From NCBI GenBank assembly GCA_949316495.1, contig OX439000.1, forward strand, positions 70,810,570 to 70,874,569: a stretch of 64,000 bases of DNA. Reading direction: 5' to 3'. The position numbers and the translations under genes are program-made. Position 1 is the stretch's first letter; every line of letters begins with the position of its first letter. Below are positions 24,801 to 33,445 of the stretch, piece by piece. The DNA is from Amphiduros pacificus (lineage: Eukaryota; Annelida; Polychaeta; Phyllodocida; Hesionidae). The notes beneath the pieces are model-generated. The model had not been told where the DNA came from. It was given only the letters and a program-made list of their open reading frames with translations, and did not search any database.

Positions 24801-27800
24801 TTAGTTTTTTTGTTCATTAATTGGAGTGTTTGCTCACAGTTGTCTTGTATCAACTTAATAACTCTGAGCCCTGCACGAATATCTGCTTTGCTGACCAATC
24901 ACGGCAGTCGAGACAATGGTAGGAGATAATGGCAATCATTTCAACCAATAAGAGAGCAGCTCAAAAACAATTACAAGAAGTTTCCACAGTAACAATGTGG
25001 GAAGTGGTGATCATCATGTGACTACATTTAAACATCACACAGATGGCTCTCTCAGAATAGATAATAGAAATAAATCATTAAATAACTAAGAAACAAATTT
25101 CAAATTAACTGGCTACAGAATCATTTGGGGCAGCTACGGATGGTCTTGCTTATGATAATATACAGAATGGAACATATCATTTAATGTTTTATATCAGATT
25201 TACATTTTTGTTATAAATATTTAACAATGGCATTTCCTATGTCAGTAATTTTGTATTGTGTCCATTTATATAGAATTTAGCAAAAGAAAAAAATAACTGA
25301 TGAAACTGAGCTAAAATAACTATCAATTTGTTCGCAATTTTTACTTTCTTAAGGCCTTAAATTATATAACCTTTAAGAGATATTATACGATGTATATTAG
25401 CAGTTGAAATAGTCTCATTGTGAACCTCAAACAATATTGAACCTGTGAGAGACAATACTCATGAAACCCTTCATTATAAGAGGCACATCTTCATCTATGC
25501 TTCTCTATCGCATCCTGTGAGGGAACATCAATTATCTGGTAATATATATAGGTTTTTAGTGCATACCCATTAATAATAATCATAGTGAAAATGGTGATGA
25601 AGATATTTATATCATGCATGTACCAAGCTTAGCTTGCTCATAGTGATAAATTCTTGGAATATTTATGAAAAAAAGAGTTTTCAATTTCTTTTGACATTGA
25701 TTATCTTTAAATTTCCACAGGCAATTTATGCCATAGTACTGGAGACAAATATTGAAAAGTTCTGTCCTCATAGGAGTTAGTTTAAAGGGATTAAGCACCA
25801 ATTTTGCATAAAACCTTTAAAATTCACATTTTGGTGATAAATGTATTTGTCTTTCTTGTCTATAAACATTTTGAAAAATGCATTCCCATCATTGTCTGTA
25901 AAATCTATTTGAACAAGACCCAATTTTATAGCCTACTTATGAAAACACACTTCCTTTTTGGTATCACTTTTGTGTGGAGTGTCATTGAGGCACTGAAAGG
26001 AAAATGATGTCATAAGTATCAAAGGTAATGTCACATACTTATGACGTCATGAAATGTATTGACCTCTGAATAGTGCCAGAATGACGTCAAAGAGTAAAAA
26101 AAAGATATTAGAAGTTATCTCATCTAAACATTCCCTAAAACAATATTTGAATGAAAAAAAACATTTTTTACATATTAAATCAACATGACTTTTCATCCTC
26201 ATATTTAAGTAAAAAAGAATTCCAAGATGTTTTACCTTTCCTGAGCTATGAATGTGAACTTGAACTCTTTTGAAATTTGGATATTTATCATTATTTTTAT
26301 CAGGCCTTTTCATCATTTGAATTAATTTTATTCTCATATTCTCATGTACCCATCTAATATAAAAATCATTAATATTATTATATTATTAAATCATTAATAT
26401 TATTATATGCCATTAAAACGCATAAATGTATATAGCTGAGTATCATCTGCATATACATGATACTTCAGATAACATTTTGTCATTATGTCAGCCATAAGAG
26501 ACATAAATAGTAAACAATATAGGTTAAAGAACATATCCTTGAGGAATGCTGTATTTTTTGCCATCTCCATTTTCTTTTTTTTCTTGAAAATAACACACTT
26601 TTTCCTTTCAAACATGTAAGAATAAATTCCTTTTGGTACTTTTCCATCAATGCCACATTTTTTGTTTAATCTGTCAAGCAGAAAACTAATTGATTACGGT
26701 ATATCAGAAGCAACAAACAAATATTGGACAGAAGGTGGTCAGTACAGGGTATTGCATTGAAGCTTGTTAATATTGATAAATTGTGTATGTAGTAGGGGAG
26801 CCAATCTCAGAAAGATGCTTATTTTGGGAGTTACTGGTCCGCAAAAATACATACTCTAAGATTAGTATATTTAGTAAGAAGACACATTGGTGGTCAGTTT
26901 TTCATGAAAAAAATCATATGTTGTTCATTTCGATTTTGAGATGTCACTGTTGCCATAGTAACCAAATGATTTTTTAGGCATATTAAAAATAAATATACTT
27001 TTCCCCATAACTTTTATATTTTATGTATTAGAATTCTTAAACTTTGCAAACACATCGAATCCATAACATACTTTTGGTCAGAGGTAAAATTAGTCAATTG
27101 ACATATTTCTTGGTTGCCATGGTAACATTTATATGGGCATTTTTAGCCATTTTTCAAAATATGACCTTCCGAAGTTGTCTGAGGGTGACACAAATGGATA
27201 GATTTTGACAATTTTTGTCCAGTCACATAATACTATATTCATGCTTTAAACAAATTGAGACCAAATTAAGACAAGTTATTAAACTGTAGTCAAGTTTGAG
27301 TTAAGTTTGTCAGTACACATGTTATTTGTCAGTAGGTTGTGGTTACACGAATTATTAAACAAACAAAATCAACTTTTTAGACAAAATTATGGTAAGTAAG
27401 CAGTACAGATGTCCAGACAACAACAGACCACAAGAACTGACCTCTCAACACAACAGGTTATCCTCCACATCACATACTTTAGATATTCTCTTTTGTTTGT
27501 TTAAAATCGACCAAATTGACCTTTTACAGGTGGCCAGAAAATTCCTGGATTATTTCCTGGTGCACAAGCAGCTCCACTTAAAAGTGCAGAGAAAAAGCCA
27601 CCAAACCTACCTCCACCGCGAAAGGTGAGTATGAACATACCAGATAGAGAACCTGACCCACTTCCATCCAGGAAGGTGAGTACTAACCAACCAGATAGAG
27701 AACCTGACCCACTTCCATCCAGGAAGGTGAGTACTAACCAACCAGATAGAGAACCTGACCTGCTTCCATCCAGGAAGGTGAATACTAACCAACCAGATAG

Positions 27801-30800
27801 AGAACCTGACCTGCTTCCATCCATCAAGGTGAGTACTAACCAACCAGATAGAGAACCTGCCCTGCTTCCATCCATCAAGGTGAGTACTAACCAACCAGAT
27901 AGAGAACCTGACCTGCTTCCATCCATCAAGGTGAGTACTAACCAACCAGATAGAGAACCTGACCCGCTTCCATCCATCAAGGTGAGTACTAACCAACCAG
28001 ATAGAGAACCTGACCTGTTTCCATCCAGGAAGGTGAGTACTAACCAACCATATAGAGAACCTGACCTGCTTCCATGCAGGAAGGTGAGTACTAACCAACC
28101 AGATAGAGAACCTACCTGTTTCCATCCAGGAAGGTGAGTACTAACCAACCAGATAGAGAACCTGACCTGCTTCCATCCAGGACGGTGAGTACTAACCAAC
28201 CATATAGAGAACCTGACCCGCTTCCATCCAGGAAGGTGAGTACTAACCAACCAGATAGAGAACCTGACCTGCTTCTATCCAGGAAGGTGAGTACTAACCA
28301 ACCAGATAGAGAACCTGACCTGCTTCCATCCAGGAAGGTGAATACTAACCAACCAGATAGAGAACCTGACCTGCTTCCATCCAGGAAGGTGAGTACTAAC
28401 CAACCAGATAGAGAACCTGACCCACTTTCATCCAGGAAGTTGAGTACTAACCAACCAGATAGAGAACCTGACCTGCTTCCATCCATCAAGGTGAGTACTA
28501 ACCAACCAGATAGAGAACCTGACCCGCTTCCATCCAGGAAGGTGAGTACTAACCAACCAGATAGAGAACCTGACCCACTTCCATCCACCAAGGTGAGTAC
28601 TAACCAACCAGATAGAGAACCTGACCTGCTTCCATCCAGGAAGGTGAGTACTAACCAACCAGATAGAGAACCTGACCTGCTTCCATGCAGGAAGGTGAGT
28701 ACTAACCAACCAGATAGAGAACCTGACCTGCTTCCATCCAGGAAGGTGAGTACTAACCAACCAGATAGAGATCCTGACCTGCTTCTATCCAGGAAGGTGA
28801 GTACTAACCAACCAGATAGAGAACCTGACCCGCTTCCATCCAGGAAGGTGAGTACTAACCAACCAGATAGAGAACCTGACCCACTTCCATCCACCAAGGT
28901 GAGTACTAACCAACCAGATAGAGAACCTGACCTGCTTCCATCCAGGAAGGTGAGTACTAACCAACCATATAGAGAACCTGACCTGCTTCCATGCAGGAAG
29001 GTGAGTACTAACCAACCAGATAGAGAACCTGACCTGCTTCCATCCAGGACGGTGAGTACTAACCAACCAGATAGAGAACCTGACCTGCTTCCATCCAGGA
29101 AGGTGAGTACTAACCAACCAGATAGAGAACCTGACCCACTTTCATCCAGGAAGTTGAGTACTAACATTCCAAGACCTTGTTCTGTTTCCATAAAACTGCT
29201 TCCATCCAGGAAGGTGAGTACTAACCAACCATATAGAGAACCTGACCTGCTTCCATGCAGGAAGGTGAGTACTAACCAACCAGATAGAGAACCTGACCTG
29301 CTTCCATCCAGGAAGGTGAGTACTAACCAACCAGATAGAGAACCTGACCTGCTTCTATCCAGGAAGGTGAGTACTAACCAACCAGATAGAGAACCTGACC
29401 TGCTTCCATCCAGGAAGGTGAATACTAACCAACCAGATAGAGAACCTGACCTGCTTCCATCCAGGAAGGTGAGTACTAACCAACCAGATAGAGAACCTGA
29501 CCCACTTTCATCCAGGAAGTTGAGTACTAACCAACCAGATAGAGAACCTGACCTGCTTCCATCCATCAAGGTGAGTACTAACCAACCAGATAGAGAACCT
29601 GACCCGCTTCCATCCAGGAAGGTGAGTACTAACCAACCAGATAGAGAACCTGACCCACTTCCATCCACCAAGGTGAGTACTAACCAACCAGATAGAGAAC
29701 CTGACCTGCTTCCATCCAGGAAGGTGAGTACTAACCAACCAGATAGAGAACCTGACCTGCTTCCATGCAGGAAGGTGAGTACTAACCAACCAGATAGAGA
29801 ACCTGACCTGCTTCCATCCAGGAAGGTGAGTACTAACCAACCAGATAGAGATCCTGACCTGCTTCTATCCAGGAAGGTGAGTACTAACCAACCAGATAGA
29901 GAACCTGACCCGCTTCCATCCAGGAAGGTGAGTACTAACCAACCAGATAGAGAACCTGACCCACTTCCATCCACCAAGGTGAGTACTAACCAACCAGATA
30001 GAGAACCTGACCTGCTTCCATCCAGGAAGGTGAGTACTAACCAACCATATAGAGAACCTGACCTGCTTCCATGCAGGAAGGTGAGTACTAACCAACCAGA
30101 TAGAGAACCTGACCTGCTTCCATCCAGGACGGTGAGTACTAACCAACCAGATAGAGAACCTGACCTGCTTCCATCCAGGAAGGTGAGTACTAACCAACCA
30201 GATAGAGAACCTGACCCACTTTCATCCAGGAAGTTGAGTACTAACATTCCAAGACCTTGTTCTGTTTCCATAAAACAGAGAATCTGGCTCTCCCCAGTTC
30301 CAATATATATTGCTTAAACTCTCCAATTTTGATGTTATTTACATTTTTTAAAATTGATTTCACTGATGAATGTATGTTTTCAGGAAATACTTTTTATAAT
30401 TTTTGTTTACCAATTTTGAAATAGTGTTAAAACAATGTTATGGTACTTTCAGACATCATCTGGACAACCAAATTCTTTTAAAAGAAGTTCACAAGAAAGG
30501 AGTGAGAGTTTATCTGTAAGTCTAATACCATTTAAAATTTTATCTTTAATTGGATACCTCAGTAACACCGGAACAAATATGTTTAAGAATATAACCACAC
30601 TCAACTTCGGTAATTAGGAAATGATTTAAGAAATTGCATTATTTAAGAAATTTAATAATCATACCTCATTTTATGTTACAGGGAGGAAACAACTATGAAA
30701 TGGCATTTTGGGAAGGAGACAAATCAGAAATAAAAAAGTAAGTGATGGAAAGTTACATTTGGATAAGAATCATGCAAATCTATGTATATACTTAAATATA

Positions 30801-31457
30801 ATGACTATAGTGGTGGCTGTATATAAAAGATATGAAATATAACCCTCTGTTTGTTGCAGAGTTTTGCATCAGATAGATAAGGATGGTGTGTATGTGGTGC
30901 GGAATAGTGACAATGACCCTGACCTGCATGTTAGTATACCACATTATCTCTCTTTTGGAACTATCATTTAAGTGTTACCGAGAAAACAAGACAAAACATT
31001 TTTAATGTGAAATGAGTGTTATATTAATTGTTTGTTTTAAAATTACTGTAATTGACAATATTGTTTTGTAGGTATTGGTAGTCTTCAATGCAACCTCGGA
31101 AAAACTTCTTTCCTATAAAATAGCTCATCAGGTAAAATTAAATCTTTGTGTAGGGAATTTTCATAAGTTGACTTGACTGTTTTGTTAAGGTTAATCTGTT
31201 TGTCAAGTATAATTAGACACATTTATAATGTTCTGTATCATAACATTTTGGTATTTGAGATTTTTCCCATAAATTTCTTTTGGGAAGATACCTTTAATAG
31301 CAATGTATTTGATTTATTTGAGCAGGGCAGTAAATACTGGATCAAGGACATTGTTAAGTTTGCTACTATAAACGAGCTACTGGATTACTACACATCACAT
31401 GATCTGCCCACAGCTCCGATGAAACTCTCTCTGCCTTATCAGAAAGCTTCTCATTAA
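12574..31457 (+). CDS. SLP-76/BLNK-family adaptor protein with SH2 domain (complete gene, 14 exons)
   Basis: A cytosolic scaffold family that, in vertebrates, is phosphorylated by Syk/ZAP-70 kinases and links immune receptors to PLC-gamma, Vav and Grb2-type adaptors. Exons: 12574-12607, 13433-13573, 19909-19954, 20819-20949, 21154-21356, 23406-23559, 23716-23820, 24508-24594, 27530-27624, 30453-30515, 30682-30737, 30860-30929, 31072-31131, 31326-31457. They total 1,377 nt (458 codons plus stop) with all phases compatible; human BLNK is 456. Domains: residues ~12-58 resemble the C-terminal half of the SLP-76 SAM domain (LPDLSKLNRI, then a BLNK-like MSKITGKIKVKP). An acidic section has candidate phosphotyrosines (EPIYEDEE, DPYYDEGQ). 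Proline-rich SH3 ligands follow (PSVPPKRFEPPSKP, PLPERPLPERP, PPNLPPPRK), then an SH2 domain over the last ~100 residues with the phosphate-binding Arg in GVYVVRNS. The first exon and exon 3 border are least certain. Which vertebrate paralogue it matches cannot be settled. Confidence 0.85.
13433..13573 (+). CDS. adaptor gene exon 2 (SAM-like C-terminal half)
   Basis: Acceptor TTATCTTTTAG, donor GTGAGT. It encodes MGEYSWAGWLRRRYDLLPDL and SKLNRIKFMSKITGKIKVKP. The pattern resembles the end of the SLP-76 SAM domain (FLNLTENDIQKFPKLRVPILSKL) and the basic BLNK N-terminus. Phase 1 in, phase 1 out. Confidence 0.75.
13811..14168 (+). repeat. 47 bp minisatellite, ~7.5 copies (adaptor intron 2)
   Basis: Unit built on CTCATTCTGCAGCACACTC followed by TTTTTATGGATATAACCAG, with point differences between copies. 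Lies in intron 2 of the adaptor gene. Confidence 0.9.
14169..15430. other. intron 2 sequence between arrays, no exon supported
   Basis: Several short ORFs with nearby AG and GT words (for example near 14202 and 14821) were tested against exon phase. All hit stops. Treated as intron. Confidence 0.5.
15431..16853 (+). repeat. 38 bp minisatellite, ~37 copies (adaptor intron 2)
   Basis: Unit GGGCTTTCTACAATATGTGT plus TCCAGTGTAACACCTTCA. Variants recur in blocks: a 3 bp longer unit containing CAATATTATGTG appears at about 15971, 16281 and 16549, and CCGG or CGGG versions alternate. This shows multi-unit (higher-order) duplication. Confidence 0.92.
18378..18540 (+). repeat. (AAT)n-headed dispersed element, copy 1
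   Basis: About 90 bp of AAT repeats followed by CATTTATATAGCGCTATTTC, AGACTAGGTCTGCTCATGGC and GCTTTTCGATG. The same module, with fewer AAT units, is at 18843-18970. A diverged copy lies at 59330-59410, so it is a dispersed repeat that landed in the array. Confidence 0.8.
18843..18970 (+). repeat. (AAT)n-headed dispersed element, copy 2
   Basis: Same element and same junctions with the 76 bp array as the copy at 18378, 465 bp away. This indicates co-duplication rather than a second insertion. Confidence 0.8.
19909..19954 (+). CDS. adaptor gene exon 3
   Basis: Encodes (S)FKKEMNFSNGKYQKV ahead of a strong GTAAGT donor. Two acceptors compete. The better-looking TTTCAG would start the exon at 19896 (59 nt) but breaks the reading frame from exon 2. 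The AG at 19907-19908 gives 46 nt, restores phase and makes the whole gene divisible by three. Phase 1 in, phase 2 out. Confidence 0.6.
19995..20704 (+). repeat. 28 bp minisatellite, ~25 copies (adaptor intron 3)
   Basis: Unit GTAAAGGCAATGGGCATAAC plus TAATTCCT. Nearly homogeneous; the main variation is AATTCCT against AAATCCT. It fills most of the 864 bp intron between exons 3 and 4, starting ~40 bp after the donor. Confidence 0.93.
20819..20949 (+). CDS. adaptor gene exon 4 (acidic, candidate phosphotyrosine)
   Basis: Acceptor ATATATATCAG, donor GTAAAT. It encodes FEEDNSETNSEFYSDIEEPI and YEDEELENIRTNYFDMKKSG. Tyrosines embedded in acidic sequence, as here at EPIYEDEE, are typical kinase sites in this family. 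Phase 2 in, phase 1 out. Confidence 0.85.
21154..21356 (+). CDS. adaptor gene exon 5 (acidic then proline-rich)
   Basis: Acceptor ATGTTTCAG, donor GTAGGT. It encodes an E-rich run, LDEEDPYYDEGQSLDAP, then SVPPKRFEPPSKPARAPLP. A tyrosine pair in acidic context is followed by SH3-ligand-like prolines, matching the BLNK/SLP-76 domain order. Phase 1 in, phase 0 out. Confidence 0.9.
21451..22207 (+). mobile_element. AAGTCAGCAC-family dispersed element, copy 1 (adaptor intron 5)
   Basis: Begins AAGTCAGCACAAGCTGACTT and has the inverted terminus GTGCTGACTT near 22166-22175, then a shared tail ending in CACAAACTTTCTAGTTT. Related copies at 31629 and 58909 share GGTCAAGGTCAAGGTC, GCAATATTGATATAACTTGG and the tail. 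No ORF; a non-autonomous element. Confidence 0.75.
22931..23150 (+). repeat. tRNA-derived SINE (adaptor intron 5)
   Basis: tRNA-like head with A box TAGCTCAATTGGTAG (22940-22954) and B box AGTTCAAATCC (22983-22993), followed by a ~150 bp unrelated body. The acceptor-stem ends do not pair convincingly, so this is a SINE rather than a tRNA gene. Confidence 0.65.
23406..23559 (+). CDS. adaptor gene exon 6 (proline-rich)
   Basis: Acceptor GGTTACAG, donor GTAAGC. It encodes RPPPPNIPAPDLPLPERPLP, ERPGGDSDRSN, then basic SLRKKPHRTPSGSSQGSR. Class-I/II PxxP motifs suit SH3 partners such as Grb2-type adaptors or PLC-gamma. GC content is visibly higher than in the flanking introns. Phase 0 in, phase 1 out. 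Confidence 0.9.
23716..23820 (+). CDS. adaptor gene exon 7
   Basis: Acceptor TTTATTCAG, donor GTGAGA. It encodes DEDDEVFPPVSNIKSRIEFL and NSDVNNKGMLHSPPP. The exon's last ~14 bases together with the donor are the first unit of a 58 bp tandem array. Phase 1 in, phase 1 out. Confidence 0.85.
23807..24213 (+). repeat. 58 bp minisatellite spanning an exon/intron border, 7 copies
   Basis: Unit CAGTCCTCCCCCAGGTGAGA, AGGTTTGATCTGCTCCATAT and ATGACGCTTATACTCTCA. Unit 1 is half exon 7 (up to 23820) and half intron. Each further unit repeats the exon end and donor: GTGAGA in most, GTAAGA once, GTGTGA once. Because 58 is not a multiple of three and GTTTGA gives a stop, the downstream donors would not extend the protein usefully. 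Confidence 0.92.
24508..24594 (+). CDS. adaptor gene exon 8
   Basis: Encodes RLNRLMTALHSELGHMNSTK and NHKSSQPT before a GTATAT donor. The acceptor is TTTTTTAGCAG, a NAGNAG tandem site, so use of the first AG adds one alanine. Phase 1 in, phase 1 out. Confidence 0.7.
24595..27529. other. adaptor intron 8
   Basis: 2.9 kb intron. It holds a dispersed repeat at 25784-26097 and otherwise AT-rich sequence with no exon seen. Short ORFs inside carry no recognisable domain. Confidence 0.6.
25784..26097 (+). mobile_element. AAAGGGATTAAGCAC-family dispersed repeat, copy 1
   Basis: Shares with the copies at 52549 and (inverted) 44490-44886 the start AAAGGGATTAAGCAC, TTTAAAATTCACAT, a middle block ending GGCACTGAAAGG, and AATAGTGCCAGAATGACGTC. 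No coding capacity. Non-autonomous. Confidence 0.7.
27530..27624 (+). CDS. adaptor gene exon 9 (proline-rich)
   Basis: Acceptor CTTTTACAG, donor GTGAGT. It encodes GGQKIPGLFPGAQAAPLKSA and EKKPPNLPPPRK, ending at phase 0 exactly where the 51 bp array begins. Reading through the donor continues in frame into VSMNIPDREPDPLPSRK and then array units, so retention or later donors would extend the protein. Confidence 0.88.
27625..30270 (+). repeat. 51 bp minisatellite carrying splice donor, branch point and acceptor in each unit, ~52 copies
   Basis: Unit GTGAGTACTAACCAACCAGA, TAGAGAACCTGACCTGCTTC and CATCCAGGAAG. Each unit reads as a 47 bp mini-intron (GTGAGT donor, TACTAAC branch point, TTCCATCCAG acceptor) plus 4 bp GAAG. 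It starts at the donor of exon 9. The plus frame reads VSTNQPDREPDLLPSRK per unit. Units 1-10 (27625-28133) are in frame with exon 9; unit 10 is 50 bp, which shifts all later units. A few units have GTGAAT or TTGAGT at the donor. The second half contains a ~1,080 bp higher-order duplication. Best read as an intronic array; the long ORFs on both strands follow from a stop-free 51-mer. Confidence 0.9.
30453..30515 (+). CDS. adaptor gene exon 10
   Basis: Acceptor GTACTTTCAG, donor GTAAGT. It encodes TSSGQPNSFKRSSQERSESL S, a Ser-rich linker before the SH2 domain. Phase 0 on both sides. Confidence 0.85.
30682..30737 (+). CDS. adaptor gene exon 11 (SH2 start)
   Basis: Acceptor TGTTACAG, donor GTAAGT. 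It encodes GGNNYEMAFWEGDKSEIKK. The aromatic-W-x-G-(x)-E start corresponds to WYAGACDRKSAEEAL in BLNK. Phase 2 out. Confidence 0.9.
30860..30929 (+). CDS. adaptor gene exon 12 (SH2 phosphate-binding Arg)
   Basis: Acceptor TTGTTGCAG, donor GTTAGT. It encodes VLHQIDKDGVYVVRNSDNDP DLH. DG-YVVR-S is the FLVR-type strand; the Arg codon at 30900-30902 is the phosphotyrosine-binding residue. Compare NKDGSFLIRKSS in BLNK. Confidence 0.93.
31072..31131 (+). CDS. adaptor gene exon 13 (SH2 core)
   Basis: Acceptor TTTTGTAG, donor GTAAAA. It encodes VLVVFNATSEKLLSYKIAHQ, matching the TLVVFFNKRVYNIPVRF strands of BLNK. Phase 0 on both sides. Confidence 0.9.
31326..31457 (+). CDS. adaptor gene exon 14 (SH2 end, stop)
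   Basis: Acceptor TTTATTTGAGCAG. It encodes GSKYWIKDIVKFATINELLD, YYTSHDLPTAPMKLSLPYQK and ASH, then TAA at 31455-31457. I..LL.YY..H is the usual end of SH2 domains. A possible ATTAAA poly(A) signal lies at 31570-31575. Confidence 0.9.
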   Translation, partial: GSKYWIKDIVKFATINELLDYYTSHDLPTAPMKLSLPYQKASH

Positions 31458-31628
31458 AGCACTTTCTTGCAGTTTTCTTGCAGTTTTTACATGTTGACAA
31501 CTGATGTATGCAAATATTGGACACCTTTATACAGCATTAGTGAAGATTGATTTAAATCTGTCCCATAATATTAAACAGAACTAGGAATTCTGTGCACTGT
31601 GATTTTAGTTGCATTTTGATTCCTTATT

Positions 31629-32279
31629 AAGTCAGCACAAGCTGACTTAATGTACTTATGACTTTATGTCCGTTTCCGCAGCACTTTGTTTTCTTCATCA
31701 TTCCTTTTACATAAGGACTAGATACTATAACATGATGATATGTAGGCCTGGGAAACTTTTTGGGCTGAACATTTTGTGATCTTGGGTCAAGGTCAAGGTC
31801 ATGGCCAGGACAGGAGCAAATTTGCTTGTGAACGCTCTATTTTCTGTCAAAATACAGCAATAATAATATAACTTGGTAGACGTGATCAATCTATGAAGGG
31901 CTTGGATAAGTTCAATATTGGGTGACCTTGGGCAATTTTTAAGGTCACAGGAGCCAATTTTCAAAATCAGCTATTAGAAAAAAATATGTAACTAGGTCAC
32001 ATTGAGCTACTTAAAGGCCCTATAGGTCACAACTTCCAAAATATCGTGAATCTAATCCTTTACAAATCAGAGAAGATTAGATCATGATATTATGTAAATA
32101 TATGTAAATATATATATATCCTGTGCAATATGTTCATGATTTGGAGAATAATTTATGTAACTAGATTGCTTTGACCGACTCTTAGCACAAAAGAGATTGA
32201 CATTTGTGAGTTGGATAGTGCATGAACTTGTATGCATTAAATACTTCAGTTTTGTGCCACTCACAAACTTTCTAGTTTT
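31629..32279 (+). mobile_element. AAGTCAGCAC-family dispersed element, copy 2
   Basis: Begins AAGTCAGCACAAGCTGACTT and ends CACAAACTTTCTAGTTT, like the copy at 21451 but shorter internally. It lies ~170 bp after the adaptor stop codon, so it may sit in or just past the 3' UTR. No ORF. Confidence 0.75.
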
Positions 32280-33100
32280 ATGAGAACTTGAACAAAGCTT
32301 GTGTCTGATATTTATGTTTGTGTAGAGTTGTACTGAACATGCCATCTCAGTAATATTTCATCACATGGAAAGAGTATTGCATATCATACTTGAATATAAC
32401 TTCCATATCAGAAAATATAACAATGCATTGAAATACATAATACATTTATAATAACTAGATATTACTATATGTCAAGTACAGCCAATGAATGCTTTTATGT
32501 TAGGCTAACACAACAACGCTGTTGGTAAAAATATCAAAATGAGGGATTTGAATCTTGTAACAGCGTGCAGGACATTTTCTTTAAGTCTCAGACATGTGAC
32601 TCATCCCATGATTTTCAAGCTGAGCAAACCTATTACAAAATCTCATTGCTCAAGATTTTAGATAAAGAAACATACTTAATTTAAAGAGGATGGTGGTTGG
32701 TCATTCACTACTCTACCAAACAGGAAGGTAATTGATTCTCTACCCACCTCTGCCTCCAAAACCACCTGATTATTTTCGAAAGGAATATGAAAAACTTCAG
32801 GTTATTGATAAATATGCACATAAACAGCACCCTCAATGCCTATTATCAGAAAAACAGGTACCATCATATCAAAAGCAAGCATTGGGGAAGAAAAAGAATT
32901 GTAATTCACAGACACTGTTTGAACAAAAAAATCTGATGATACTATGAATATTCATTTTTATTAATAATTAGAATATTCATGATCTGCAGTCAGTATCAGA
33001 CACAAGTCAGGGCTTTTGAGGCAGAGGTACATTGAGGATTTTAGCAGTCTGTCACCAGAAAGAGCATGACTTTCTTTGTAGAGAAAGCATGCTTGATATT
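32280..33100. other. intergenic, no gene supported
   Basis: Contains a short proline-rich reading frame (PPLPPKPPDYF near 32745-32780). It follows directly on an in-frame stop, with no ATG and no acceptor, so it is not called. Confidence 0.4.
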
Positions 33101-33104
33101 TTAT

Positions 33105-33445
33105 TTACTTTTTTGTCCCCCGCATTTCTCGCAATGCGAAAAGCGGGGGACATTAAGTTGAGCTGCGTCCATGCACCTGTCCGTGCATCTGTGGTAAATG
33201 ACTTGTGTGCATGATACAGCCACAACGGTTTGACATTTACCTCAGATATTGCACACATGCACTCCTGGTGACCTTTCTTCAATCTGATTAGATAATGGCT
33301 GTGATTGGTCAATTTCTGTTGGCTTGTTTTGTGTGCATGATACAGCCAGAACAGTTTAATATTTAGCTTAGATATTGCACACATGCACTCCCGGGGACCT
33401 TCCCCCAATCTGATTATGTTATGGCTGCGATTGCTCAATACTGTT
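33105..33445 (+). repeat. hairpin-headed dispersed repeat with two diverged ~120 bp units
   Basis: Starts with a hairpin of GTCCCCCGCATT against AGCGGGGGAC (33114-33150). Two diverged copies of a block with GTGTGCATGATACAGCCA and GATATTGCACACATGCACTC follow (33207-33320 and 33330-33440). No coding capacity. Confidence 0.55.

Noticed and set aside
28112-30271. 719-codon minus-strand ORF and 727-codon plus-strand ORF in the 51 bp array
   Set aside because: The unit length is a multiple of three and stop-free in several frames, so long ORFs arise automatically on both strands. The array sits within an intron whose flanking exons join at matching phase without it.
32732-32947. proline-rich ORF (PPLPPKPPDYF)
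   Set aside because: The frame begins straight after a stop, with no ATG and no acceptor before the proline-rich part. Probably chance.
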